Assembly: GCA_035609245.1 (NCBI GenBank)
Contig: CP141202.1
Span: 992,001 to 1,056,000 of the forward strand
Direction: 5' to 3'
DNA length: 64,000 nt
From: Bacteroidales bacterium MB20-C3-3
Lineage (GTDB): Bacteria; Bacteroidota; Bacteroidia; Bacteroidales; UBA932
A model generated the notes under the pieces. It saw only the letters and a program-made list of their open reading frames with translations. It did not search any database and was not told the DNA's origin. The translations under genes were made by a program, and so were the position numbers. Every line of letters begins with the position of its first letter. Position 1 is the first letter of the stretch. Shown here piece after piece: positions 54,509 to 63,889 of this stretch.

Positions 54509-56335
54509 TTATTCAAATGTTTGCAATTTGCACAAGTGCGAATATAACCCTTTTTGTTTTATCAGTTCATTATGGTTTCCCATCTCAACTATTTCCCCCT
54601 CTTTTAAAACAACAATCTCATCCGCGTGCTGGATAGTTGACAGCCTGTGTGCAATTACAATTGATGTCCTATTCTTCATCAGGTTCGTGAGTGCCTCCTG
54701 AACAAGTCTTTCGCTTTCAGTATCCAGAGCTGAGGTGGCTTCGTCCAATATTAGAATTGGAGGGTTTTTAAGTACTGCCCGTGCTATCGCAAGGCGTTGT
54801 CTCTGTCCGCCGGATAATTTGCCCCCCCTGTCACCAATGTTTGTTTCATAACCCTGCTCCATCTGCATAATAAACTCATGAGCATTTGCAATTTTAGCTG
54901 CAGCAATGACATCATCCCTTTTGACGCTATCCATTCCAAAGGTTATGTTATTAAATACAGTGTCGTTAAAAAGAATAGCCTCCTGAGTTACAATACCCAT
55001 TAGAGAAATTAAATCTTTTGGGGCATAGTTCCTGACATCTACACCGTCTATCTCAATAGAGCCGTAAGATACATCATAATATCTTGGGATAAGATCTACT
55101 AATGTTGTCTTACCTGCACCAGATGGTCCAACAAGTGCAATCATCTTTCCCTTATCTACCCTGAAAGAGATATTCTTGAGAACAGGTTCATTATTGTATT
55201 TAAAACTGACACTCTTAAACTCTATTGACTCTTTGAAGGTATCTATTCTAACCGGATTATCCGGCTTTATTATTGCCACAGGCTCATCAAGAATTGAGAA
55301 GATTCTTTCACCGGAGACAAGCCCTCTTTGAATCATAGCGTATGTGTTTGAAATCGATTTCGCAGGTTCAAGAACCTTCCAGTAGAAAGCAATATAAATC
55401 ATAAGTGAGGGTAAATCCATACCAAGCCTTCCTGTTAAATGCATAAAGCCTGCAAAAAAGAGTATTGCAACGGCTATTGAAATTCCCATAAACTCAGAGA
55501 ATGGGCTTGCCATCTCTTGTCTGTAAAACATCTTTTTGCTAGAATTTTTATGTGCGTCATTAGTTTCAGAAAATGCTTTTCTCACATAATGCTGCGCATT
55601 AAATGCCTTTATAATCCTGGATCCGGATATTGCCTCTTCAAACTGACTCAGTATCCTCCCTATATACATTTGTGTATCAATTGCCCCTTTCCTCAGGGAC
55701 CTGGTGATTCTGGTGATTATAAAAGCCGACACAGGGAGTGTTACAAGGGTAACTATTGTCAATCTTGGCGACATATATACCAGCGCTGCAAGAAAACCAA
55801 CAACCTGAAGAGGATCTCTGAATATTACATGAAAACTGTTTGCAACACTATTCTGAACCTCTGTTACATCATTTGAAATACTGGAGAGAATATCCCCTTT
55901 TCTTTTATTGGTAAAATAACCTATATGCAGAGATGATATTTTTCTGAAGAGATCTTCTCTGATCCTTTGCATAATGGTAACCCTTACTCTTACAATAACC
56001 CGTTGCGACAAGTATTTGATTACCCCCGCCATAAAAGTAAATAATATAAGCATTATACACACGAAAGCCAAACCTTTTAATGTTCCGTGAGTAACCATAA
56101 TATTCCCCAGATAGTACTGAAAAATATCATTGAAATAATTCAGAGACAGAGTAAAATCGGGTTTATTTTCTACAATTCTAAGTGCAGAGGGTTCAAAAAC
56201 AACAACAAGTAAAGGCTTGAAAAGGGCGAAATTAACGAGACTGAAAAGTAACCCTAAAATACTCAATACAAGATATAGGGGCCAGTAATTTCTGTGTGGT
56301 TTGGCATAAGCCAGAAGACGCTTGAATGTATCCAT
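54509..56335 (-). CDS. MsbA-like ABC exporter (fused permease and ATPase)
   Basis: A 608-residue half-transporter: six TM helices in the first 330 residues and a C-terminal ATPase with Walker A GPSGAGKTT, signature [12 protein letters not shown], Walker B ILILDEATSALD and H-loop AHRLS. Closest family is type IV exporters such as MsbA, which flips lipid A or phospholipids. In this context, with an acyl-CoA synthetase downstream, a lipid substrate is plausible but unproven. Its ATG overlaps the DUF4834 stop (TAATG). Confidence 0.93.
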   Translation of the reverse strand: MDTFKRLLAYAKPHRNYWPLYLVLSILGLLFSLVNFALFKPLLVVVFEPSALRIVENKPDFTLSLNYFNDIFQYYLGNIMVTHGTLKGLAFVCIMLILFTFMAGVIKYLSQRVIVRVRVTIMQRIREDLFRKISSLHIGYFTNKRKGDILSSISNDVTEVQNSVANSFHVIFRDPLQVVGFLAALVYMSPRLTIVTLVTLPVSAFIITRITRSLRKGAIDTQMYIGRILSQFEEAISGSRIIKAFNAQHYVRKAFSETNDAHKNSSKKMFYRQEMASPFSEFMGISIAVAILFFAGFMHLTGRLGMDLPSLMIYIAFYWKVLEPAKSISNTYAMIQRGLVSGERIFSILDEPVAIIKPDNPVRIDTFKESIEFKSVSFKYNNEPVLKNISFRVDKGKMIALVGPSGAGKTTLVDLIPRYYDVSYGSIEIDGVDVRNYAPKDLISLMGIVTQEAILFNDTVFNNITFGMDSVKRDDVIAAAKIANAHEFIMQMEQGYETNIGDRGGKLSGGQRQRLAIARAVLKNPPILILDEATSALDTESERLVQEALTNLMKNRTSIVIAHRLSTIQHADEIVVLKEGEIVEMGNHNELIKQKGLYSHLCKLQTFE

Positions 56336-56601
56336 TATTTTTTGCTCTCTTCGAAATCAACATATTCACCAACATCACTATCTACAATCTTATCTCTTTC
56401 AACCTGGTCACTAATGATAGTTCCGTCTACTTCTGAAATTTTTCTGCCATCATTTTTATCTGCCTCCCTGAAGGGATCCTGGCCACCTGAAAGATTAGAT
56501 ATTTTCTTCCTAACCCACCAGGCAAGCAATAATGGAGCCACTCTTGAAAGAATGAAAATAATTAATGCTGCTATAAATATAAATGTAATAAAGCCTTCCA
56601 T
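56335..56601 (-). CDS. DUF4834-type small membrane protein
   Basis: An 88-residue protein with one N-terminal TM helix (about 5-27), a basic stretch just after it (VRKKISN) and an acidic cytoplasmic tail. It looks like the DUF4834 family found in Bacteroidota next to MsbA-like genes. Function unknown. Its stop overlaps the MsbA-like start by one base and its start follows the stop of the upstream gene with no gap, so the three are tightly coupled. Confidence 0.8.
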   Translation of the reverse strand: MEGFITFIFIAALIIFILSRVAPLLLAWWVRKKISNLSGGQDPFREADKNDGRKISEVDGTIISDQVERDKIVDSDVGEYVDFEESKK

Positions 56602-58908
56602 CTATCTCCTCTTTTTCAGTTTTTTAATTTCTCCAGTCTCCAGATTTAATCTTATTTCAACACCATCTGCCCTTCTTACCTCTACCTCGTGGCCAGCGGA
56701 TTTTTTAACAGGTGTTGTTGGTAAAAGAGATGAATTACCCAGTACTGAAGTTACTTCCATACCATTAATAGTGTATATTCTTGTTTTTAGCCGGGTTCTC
56801 AATACCCAGTATCTATTCCCGCTAACTTCAATCAACTCTGGAAACTCCTTGATTGTCTCCTCCACATCAATTTCTGTCCATGGCTGAACAGGCCTGCACT
56901 CTCTATCATACAGTCCAATAGTATTATCTGTGTGAAGAAGCATAATCAAAAATGAGTCGCCTGACCTGTAAATTTTTGGCCCCAATTCAACAAGTTTACT
57001 AACCTTTTTTGGATAAGGGTTTACATATCTTCCGGTCCTGTCAAGCAAATAAATCATATTTCCACTTGCAAACAGCATTTGAAGCTTTCCGTTGTTAAAG
57101 AAATCCACCTGCTCAACATATCCTCGTAAAGGAGTCTGGAAAGGAATAGCCCAGATACCCTTAAGATCTTTATCTGCCAACTGAAGCCTGTAGTTCTTGA
57201 GTTGAACAAGGTACTCTTTTTCGCCTGTTTCAAAATTTCTTAACTCAAACGGACCTTCAGGAACCTTGACTATACTATCTGTTTGCCATCCGGCTGGTCC
57301 TGTTTCTGTTTCATCAACAGGAGGAATTGGTAATTTCTCCAGATTACGAGCATAGAATACTATCTTAAAATCAGATCTCCTTTCAAAAGGCTTAATTTCA
57401 AACTGAATAATTCCAAGATTCCTTTTGGACAAATTATCACGAACACTCTCAGAAATGCCCTTTTTAAAGAGAGCTGAGATTGTATCCTGAATACCGGTGT
57501 AATTAACAGTAAATGAGAATGGAGCCTCTCCAGGTGACACAGAAGCGGAAGCAGGAGTTTGATCTATAAAGTTTGCCATTGAGAACTTAGATGATCTTCC
57601 TGAGGAAAATTCCTTTAGGATATCCTCTGATCCAAGTATAGTCCATTCGCCTGATAAGAGCTGGAATTCTTCTTTATTTGACAGAAACAGTGATCCAACA
57701 AGTTCGCTTGTTAATCCTGAATACTCATTCCTGATAATTGTATCTTTAAGCGAAGTGCCATTTGAGAAAAGAGACCTATTTATTTTTTTGAAGAGATTTA
57801 CCTTTGCATGTCTTATCAGAGTTACCCACTCAAGCCTGCCTCCGTAAGGAATTGCAGCAAATGATATCTCTTCAGCCTCAGATGACGATAACCACTCTTT
57901 CGCCTTATCCCAGTTTTGCTGATTGAGTTTTTTTGACAACTCTCTGTATTCCCTTATTTTATCAATATCCTTATTCAGATCTCCCGGCGATAACGACAAC
58001 AGAATAAATGTATTATGAGGAACGATATATTTTGCCTCTGATTCTCCATCGGCCTTCCACTCCAGGGATGAGGCAAAATTACCCGCACCTTTAATATTGT
58101 AAAATGTCCCATCAAATTCAATCTGATTCTCATCAAAAGATGCATTCATTACACTCCACGAAGAAAATTTTGAAACAAAGTCAGCGTGCTTGAGATATTT
58201 TGATGCTGATAGACCAGAGAATAATTTTCCAATCTGAATATGATTTACAAAAAGAAGATTGTCTTCAACCTCTGTCTCAGAAGCAATTTTATCAAAATCT
58301 GTGTTATCCAGAATCGAGACTCCTGAATTCAAATGTCTTACAGATGCCTCTACCAGTAAGGGAGAGGATGAAGCAAGCAGAAAATCCTTGTGTATTGTCA
58401 CTATTGCTCCTGATGAATTATAAAGGGTTGCTCCGTTGAACTCTCTGTATGTCCCTTTGTTACCCTCTGTAAGTTTTTCAAGAAGAGCAATCTCCTCAGG
58501 GGTATCCAAATGCTCAAGGTTAAGTGAAATCAGAACAGAGACCTCGTTTTTCCCGGAGTAATGTAAAGATGTGCAAAGATCAGATTTTCCCAGAAAAGAG
58601 AATTTACTATCACTTTTTAGAAGGTATGACAATCTGTTTGCAATCTTGAACAGACCACTCTGTTGATCCAGCAACGAAGAGAATGGATGTTTTCCGGAGA
58701 TTAGATTATCCCCTAAAACTGATGGCGATTTGAATATCCATAACCCTACCGCATCAACAGGGACAGCATGAAGAGTCCTGCAGGTTGTTGACACAAAATG
58801 AGATGCCTTCTCTTTATTACCTCCCAACTTAACAATTGCAATAATTGTAATAGCGACAGATGCAACCAGGATGGCTGATATTATATAAACTTTTTTCTTT
58901 GGAAACAT
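56602..58908 (-). CDS. Large envelope protein of unknown function
   Basis: A 768-residue protein with an N-terminal TM helix (about 6-28) that would anchor a large periplasmic part. I do not recognise a catalytic domain. Residues about 40-550 are mixed alpha/beta with the feel of DUF3352-like proteins; the last 190 or so contain short beta-rich repeats (GKLQMLFASGNMIYLLDRTGRYV, GLYDRECRPV, IYTINGMEV), suggesting a beta-propeller-like end. The start at 58908 is set by the upstream TAACTTTG; the TTG three codons upstream is inside that element. First gene of the six-gene unit including the MsbA-like exporter. Confidence 0.85.
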   Translation of the reverse strand: MFPKKKVYIISAILVASVAITIIAIVKLGGNKEKASHFVSTTCRTLHAVPVDAVGLWIFKSPSVLGDNLISGKHPFSSLLDQQSGLFKIANRLSYLLKSDSKFSFLGKSDLCTSLHYSGKNEVSVLISLNLEHLDTPEEIALLEKLTEGNKGTYREFNGATLYNSSGAIVTIHKDFLLASSSPLLVEASVRHLNSGVSILDNTDFDKIASETEVEDNLLFVNHIQIGKLFSGLSASKYLKHADFVSKFSSWSVMNASFDENQIEFDGTFYNIKGAGNFASSLEWKADGESEAKYIVPHNTFILLSLSPGDLNKDIDKIREYRELSKKLNQQNWDKAKEWLSSSEAEEISFAAIPYGGRLEWVTLIRHAKVNLFKKINRSLFSNGTSLKDTIIRNEYSGLTSELVGSLFLSNKEEFQLLSGEWTILGSEDILKEFSSGRSSKFSMANFIDQTPASASVSPGEAPFSFTVNYTGIQDTISALFKKGISESVRDNLSKRNLGIIQFEIKPFERRSDFKIVFYARNLEKLPIPPVDETETGPAGWQTDSIVKVPEGPFELRNFETGEKEYLVQLKNYRLQLADKDLKGIWAIPFQTPLRGYVEQVDFFNNGKLQMLFASGNMIYLLDRTGRYVNPYPKKVSKLVELGPKIYRSGDSFLIMLLHTDNTIGLYDRECRPVQPWTEIDVEETIKEFPELIEVSGNRYWVLRTRLKTRIYTINGMEVTSVLGNSSLLPTTPVKKSAGHEVEVRRADGVEIRLNLETGEIKKLKKRR

Positions 58909-58914
58909 AGCCCA

Positions 58915-58922
58915 CAAAGTTA
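58915..58922 (-). promoter_or_regulatory. Promoter -7 element of the six-gene minus-strand unit
   Basis: TAACTTTG on the minus strand, exact consensus, only 6 nt before the ATG at 58908; a leaderless or nearly leaderless transcript is predicted. Divergent from the glnA promoter 25 bp away. Confidence 0.55.
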
Positions 58923-58947
58923 TTAAAAAACTAAATCATCCTTTTAC

Positions 58948-58955
58948 TATATTTG
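58948..58955 (+). promoter_or_regulatory. glnA promoter -7 element
   Basis: TATATTTG, exact consensus, 31 nt before the glnA ATG at 58987. Confidence 0.55.
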
Positions 58956-58986
58956 CCGAATCTTAATCATTAACCATTAGTAATCT

Positions 58987-60489
58987 ATGGATTCAAAATT
59001 ACGATACAACATTAATCCGCTGGTAAAACATCTCAATAAACCACAGTCTGAATTTACAAAAAAAGACATCCTTCAGTACATTACAGACAAAGAGATCAGA
59101 CTTATTAATTTTAGATATGTAGCTGCAGACGGAAGGCTGAAAACACTCAACTTCCCTGTTACCAGTCTGGACTATGCCGAGTCAATTCTTACATACGGAG
59201 AGAGAGTTGATGGCTCCAGTCTCTTCCCTTTTATTGAAGCAGGTTCAAGCGATCTTTATGTAATTCCGCGGTTTTCAACAGCATTCGCAGATCCATTTTC
59301 TGAGATTCCTGCGCTGGGACTTCTATGTTCATACTTTACAAAAGACAGCACCCCATTGGAGAGCTCTCCGGAATATACTCTCAGAAAAGCGGCTAAATCT
59401 TTTACCAAATCAACCGGACTAGCCTTTGAGGCTATGGGAGAGCTGGAGTTTTATGTTTGCGATATTGAGGAGCCTCTTTTCCCGGCTGTAAATCAAAAAG
59501 GATATCACGAGTCAGAACCTTTTACAAAATTTGAGCATTTCCGAACTGAGGCAATGAACCTCATTGCTCAGACAGGAGGGATGATAAAATACGGACACTC
59601 TGAAGTTGGCAATTTCACACAAGATGGTAAGGTATATGAGCAAAATGAGATTGAGTTTCTTGTCTCCCCGGTAGAATCTGCTGCGGATCAGCTTGTCATT
59701 GCTAAATGGATTATAAGAACTCTTGCTTTCAAATATGGACTGGATGTAACCTTTGCACCAAAAATTACAATTGGAAAGGCGGGAAGCGGGCTTCACTTTC
59801 ATACAAGAATGGTCAAAGACGGAAAATCTGTAATGACAGAGAATGGTTCTCTTTCCATACTTGCAAAGAGGGCTATTGCAGGGTATATGCAGTGTGCATC
59901 ATCCCTGACTGCTTTTGGGAACACTAATCCTACATCATATTTCAGACTTGTTCCTCACCAGGAAGCTCCAACAAGTATTTGCTGGGGAGACAGGAACAGA
60001 TCTGTTCTTGTAAGGGTCCCTCTTGGATGGACAGGCGGACATGATATGTTGTCAATCGCAAATCCAAATGAGAAACCTAGAGAGGATATGATATTTGATA
60101 AGCAGACCGTTGAGATGAGATCCCCTGATGGATCTGCTGACATATATATGATGCTAGCCGGTTTGGTTGTTGCGGCAAGGACCGGTTTTGAAAATCCAAG
60201 TGCTCTGGAGATTGCAGATAGATGCTATGTGGATGTAAACATTCATGATAAAAAGCATGAGGAGAAATTACTATCCCTGGAACAGCTCCCTGCATCCTGC
60301 TGGGAATCTGCAGAGGAGTTGGAAAAGAAAAGATCCATTTATGAAAAAGATGGGGTTTTCTCTCCTTCACTTATTGACGGAGTAATAAAGAAATTAAAAT
60401 CTTACAACGATAAAGATATCAGAAGTGAGACTAAAAACGATCCCTCAAAAATGAAGGAGCTTGTAGAGCTTTATTATCACTGCGGTTAG
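58987..60489 (+). CDS. glnA: Glutamine synthetase (type I-like)
   Basis: A 500-residue enzyme making glutamine from glutamate, ammonia and ATP. Beta-grasp N-terminal domain with ERVDGSSLFPFIEAGSSDLYVIP, then the catalytic domain with GELEFYV, the ATP-binding KAGSGLHFHTRMV, and NPTSYFRLVPHQEAP...NRSVLVRVP. Size and motifs fit type I rather than the 700-residue type III also common in Bacteroidota. The E. coli-type adenylylation tyrosine region near the C-terminus is not recognisable, so control by adenylylation is unlikely. Ends 11 nt before the convergent recQ. Confidence 0.93.
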   Translation: MDSKLRYNINPLVKHLNKPQSEFTKKDILQYITDKEIRLINFRYVAADGRLKTLNFPVTSLDYAESILTYGERVDGSSLFPFIEAGSSDLYVIPRFSTAFADPFSEIPALGLLCSYFTKDSTPLESSPEYTLRKAAKSFTKSTGLAFEAMGELEFYVCDIEEPLFPAVNQKGYHESEPFTKFEHFRTEAMNLIAQTGGMIKYGHSEVGNFTQDGKVYEQNEIEFLVSPVESAADQLVIAKWIIRTLAFKYGLDVTFAPKITIGKAGSGLHFHTRMVKDGKSVMTENGSLSILAKRAIAGYMQCASSLTAFGNTNPTSYFRLVPHQEAPTSICWGDRNRSVLVRVPLGWTGGHDMLSIANPNEKPREDMIFDKQTVEMRSPDGSADIYMMLAGLVVAARTGFENPSALEIADRCYVDVNIHDKKHEEKLLSLEQLPASCWESAEELEKKRSIYEKDGVFSPSLIDGVIKKLKSYNDKDIRSETKNDPSKMKELVELYYHCG

Positions 60490-60500
60490 ACTTAAATAAA

Positions 60501-62699
60501 TCAGTTGCCCATTTCTGCAAGGAATTTTATCCGGACCAGCCTTATCTCCTCCTCAGTATAGCCTCGGCCAAGCTCGTCTGAGGCCTCCTTAAGGGAGTCT
60601 GAGACTGCTTCCGTCCTGAAATACTCATAAATATCGTCTGTTTTATCCTCATCAATTGTTTGACGGATATAATAGTCGATATTTATTTTAGTACCGGAAT
60701 TAACGATAGCCTCAATTTCATTCAGGATTTCATCCATCTCCAACCCCTTTGATTCAGCAATATCTTCCAAAGGCAATTTTCTGTCAATCCCCTGTATTAT
60801 AGACACTTTAATTGCAGATTTATTAACTACTGATTTTACAACAAAATCTACAGGTCTCTCTATTTCGTTTTCAGTAACATATTTTGAGATAAGCTCAACA
60901 AACTCCTTTCCAAATTTCTTAGCCTTGCCCTCTCCTACTCCCTGACAATTCTTGAGCTCTTCAAGAGATATTGGATAATGTATTGACATATCCTCAAGAG
61001 ATGGATCAGAAAAAACTACAAAAGGAGGGAGTTTATACCTCTTTGATACCGACTGTCTTAAATCCTTCAGCATCGCCAGGAGTATTTCATCGCCTGCAGA
61101 AGAGGATTTTGAGCCGCCGGAGACAACCGGCTCATCATCCGACTCTCCATCGGCGTACTCCCTGTCTTCAGCAAGCATTATCTCAACCGGATTTTCAAAA
61201 AATGCTTTTCCCGCATCAGTACAGGAGATTAATCCGTAGCGCTCAATATCTTTTTCAATAAGATGATGAACAAGAGACTGACGGATTACCGCCAGCCAAA
61301 ATCTGACACCTTTTGATTTTCCCGCTCCAAAGAATTCTATATTATGATGATTGTAGGACTTTATTATTGAGTTGGAGACTCCTGCAAGAATATTTGCAAG
61401 ATGCTCTGCTTTAAACTGCTCCTTCATCGATAGTATAAGCTCAAGAAGCAGAGCCACCTCCTCCTTGCCATCAAACATTTTTTTAGGGACAAGGCAGTTA
61501 TCACAAGCGCCACAATTATCCTCCGTATACTCCTCACCAAAATAGTTCAACAATATCTTTCTCCTGCAAAGACTGGACTCGGCGTATGCAGCAGTCTCCA
61601 AAAGGAGCTGTCTGCCAATCTCTTGTTCTGAAATCGGCTTTCCCTGCATAAATTTCTCAAGCTTCTGAATGTCTTTGTATGAATAAAAAGCAATGCATTT
61701 ACCCTCTCCTCCATCTCTTCCTGATCTGCCGGTCTCCTGATAGTAGCTCTCCAGACTTTTAGGAATATCGTAATGAATTACAAATCTTACATCGGGTTTA
61801 TCGATACCCATACCAAAAGCTATCGTTGCAACAATTACATCAACATCTTCCATTAAAAATTTATCCTGATTGGATGCTCTGGTTGATGCATCAAGACCCG
61901 CGTGGTACGGAAGAGCCTTGATCCCATTAACAGAGAGAAGCTGTGCGACCTCTTCAACTTTTTTTCTGCTCAGACAATAAATAATTCCTGATTTACCCTG
62001 ATTAGATTTTATGAATTTGATAATCTCTCTCTCAGTGTTAACCTTTGATCGAATTTCGTAGTATAAATTTTGTCTGTTGAAAGATGTTTTGAAAACCTTT
62101 GCATCCAGCATACCCAGGTTTCGCTGAATATCATTTTGAACCTTAGGAGTTGCAGTAGCAGTAAGAGCAATTACGGGAGCCTCACCAATCTCCTGGACAA
62201 TGGAGTTAATTCTCCTGTACTCCGGGCGAAAATCGTGACCCCATTCAGAGATACAGTGTGCCTCATCAACTGCATAAAATGATATTTTTACCTGTTTAAG
62301 AAGATTAATATTCTCCTCTTTTGTAAGAGACTCAGGTGCAACATATAGCAGTTTTGTCTGTCCGGATAGAAGATCATCCTTTACCTCCTGAATCTGAGCT
62401 TTGTTTAGCGATGAATTCAAGAAGTGAGCAATCCCCTCCTTTTCAATGACAAATCCCCTTATTGCATCAACCTGATTCTTCATTAAAGCAATAAGTGGTG
62501 ATATAATAATTGCGACTCCCGGCATCAGCAGCGCCGGAAGCTGATAGCAAAGGGATTTCCCTCCACCTGTAGGCATCAGAACAAAAGAATCATTGCCTGA
62601 CATGAGGTGCCTTATGACCTCCTCCTGTTCACCTTTGAAGCTATCAAAGCCGAAAAATTGCTTAAGCTGATTGTGCAAAAACTCAGAACTGGTTTGCAT
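60501..62699 (-). CDS. recQ: ATP-dependent DNA helicase RecQ
   Basis: A 732-residue 3'-5' helicase for recombination and fork repair. Walker A MPTGGGKS at 42-49, DEAH box in AVDEAHCISEWGHDFRPEY, motif VI QETGRSGRDG, a zinc-binding RQC cysteine set (CRRKILLNYF...CGACDNC), a winged helix and an HRDC domain (about 535-615). The region after HRDC (about 640-732) is an added helical extension as seen in Bacteroidota RecQ. Convergent with glnA. Confidence 0.96.
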   Translation of the reverse strand: MQTSSEFLHNQLKQFFGFDSFKGEQEEVIRHLMSGNDSFVLMPTGGGKSLCYQLPALLMPGVAIIISPLIALMKNQVDAIRGFVIEKEGIAHFLNSSLNKAQIQEVKDDLLSGQTKLLYVAPESLTKEENINLLKQVKISFYAVDEAHCISEWGHDFRPEYRRINSIVQEIGEAPVIALTATATPKVQNDIQRNLGMLDAKVFKTSFNRQNLYYEIRSKVNTEREIIKFIKSNQGKSGIIYCLSRKKVEEVAQLLSVNGIKALPYHAGLDASTRASNQDKFLMEDVDVIVATIAFGMGIDKPDVRFVIHYDIPKSLESYYQETGRSGRDGGEGKCIAFYSYKDIQKLEKFMQGKPISEQEIGRQLLLETAAYAESSLCRRKILLNYFGEEYTEDNCGACDNCLVPKKMFDGKEEVALLLELILSMKEQFKAEHLANILAGVSNSIIKSYNHHNIEFFGAGKSKGVRFWLAVIRQSLVHHLIEKDIERYGLISCTDAGKAFFENPVEIMLAEDREYADGESDDEPVVSGGSKSSSAGDEILLAMLKDLRQSVSKRYKLPPFVVFSDPSLEDMSIHYPISLEELKNCQGVGEGKAKKFGKEFVELISKYVTENEIERPVDFVVKSVVNKSAIKVSIIQGIDRKLPLEDIAESKGLEMDEILNEIEAIVNSGTKINIDYYIRQTIDEDKTDDIYEYFRTEAVSDSLKEASDELGRGYTEEEIRLVRIKFLAEMGN

Positions 62700-62743
62700 A
62701 TTTATTGTGTGTCCGAAAAATTCAAAATTTCGTTAAAAAAAGT

Positions 62744-62751
62744 TACCTTTG
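62744..62751 (+). promoter_or_regulatory. Promoter -7 element of the ureohydrolase gene
   Basis: TACCTTTG, exact consensus, 103 nt before the ATG at 62855, leaving the longest leader of the window. Within that leader TTTTCG and CGAAAG can pair, and a 9-residue mini-frame (62817-62846) is open; neither is convincing as a regulator. Confidence 0.5.
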
Positions 62752-62854
62752 TTCCCCTAAGTTATCGAATAGTTTCATTTTCGCAAAATTTTTTACGAAA
62801 GAGACTGAGAGCATTGATGAAAGATTTTAAACTATACTGTAAATAAGGATAAAT

Positions 62855-63889
62855 ATGTCAAATTTCAACCCCAACGACCCGGGAATGGCGAACGGAAATT
62901 ACTTCGCTCTTCCGTACAGCCTGGAGGAGTCTGAAATTGCACTCATATCTGTTCCCTGGGATGTCACAACATCATACAGGGCAGGAACCCACAAAGGGCC
63001 CGGAGCAATTATGGAGGCATCACTCCAGGTGGATCTTTATGATGTTAATGTTCCTAATGCTTGGAAGACAAAAATTGGAACGCTGCCTACCAGTAAAGAG
63101 ATTGAAAAAGAGAACAAGAAATTCAGAAAAATAGCAGAATCTGTTATTGAAGGTCTTGAAAATGGGAAAGAACAGAGTGAGTTTGCAGGTGAGATTGAGA
63201 AGGTAAACAGAGCCAGTGAAAGCATCAACACCCTGGTTTACAACTCTTGCAGAGAGTTAATTGCAAAAGGAAAGGTTACCGGAATCGTAGGTGGTGATCA
63301 TAGTGTCCCTTTGGGAAACATGAAAGCCGTTTCCCAACTATGCGATGAATTTGGAATTTTACATATTGACGCTCATGCAGATTTAAGAAAAGCATATGAA
63401 GGCTTTACATACTCACACGCCTCTATTATGTATAATGCCCTGAACGAAATAAATCAGATATCTCAGCTTACTCAGGTAGGAATAAGAGATTTCTGCGAAG
63501 AGGAGGCGGAAATTATTAATACGGACCCAAGAATTCGGTGTTATACAGACATTGAAATAAAGAATAACCTGTTCGAAGGCAAAAGTTGGAAAAAACAGTG
63601 CGAAGAGATTGTCTCAAGCTTGCCATCTAATGTCTATATCAGCTTTGATATTGACGGATTATCACCTGATCTTTGTCCCAATACAGGCACTCCTGTTCCC
63701 GGCGGTCTAAGTTTCAGAGAGGTAGACTATCTCCTTCATATGCTGGCACATTCTAATAGAAAAATCATTGGATTTGATCTATGTGAAGTCTCTCCTGGCA
63801 AAAACGAAGAGTGGGATGCCAATGTTGGAGCAAGGATCCTTTACAAGATTGCCCAATATGTTAAACTAAATAAAAACTTCTCTAAATAG
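62855..63889 (+). CDS. Arginase/agmatinase/formimidoylglutamase-family hydrolase
   Basis: A 344-residue ureohydrolase. Binuclear manganese ligands are all visible: GGDHSVP (near 147), D-A-H-A-D (near 173) and SFDIDGLSP (near 263). N-terminal VPWDVTTSYRAGTHKGPGAI is typical. A lysine-rich insertion (about 75-110) distinguishes it from E. coli SpeB. Substrate (agmatine, arginine, formimidoylglutamate or another guanidino compound) is not fixed by motifs and there are no hut or speA genes beside it. nhaA starts on the base after its stop. Confidence 0.9.
   Translation: MSNFNPNDPGMANGNYFALPYSLEESEIALISVPWDVTTSYRAGTHKGPGAIMEASLQVDLYDVNVPNAWKTKIGTLPTSKEIEKENKKFRKIAESVIEGLENGKEQSEFAGEIEKVNRASESINTLVYNSCRELIAKGKVTGIVGGDHSVPLGNMKAVSQLCDEFGILHIDAHADLRKAYEGFTYSHASIMYNALNEINQISQLTQVGIRDFCEEEAEIINTDPRIRCYTDIEIKNNLFEGKSWKKQCEEIVSSLPSNVYISFDIDGLSPDLCPNTGTPVPGGLSFREVDYLLHMLAHSNRKIIGFDLCEVSPGKNEEWDANVGARILYKIAQYVKLNKNFSK

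Noticed and set aside
55517-55876. 119-codon plus-strand frame opposite the MsbA-like gene
   Set aside because: Antisense shadow, rich in Cys/Tyr/Asn, with no supporting features.
62817-62846. Nine-residue mini-frame in the ureohydrolase leader
   Set aside because: Too short to support; no run of a regulatory amino acid and no attenuator hairpin pair.
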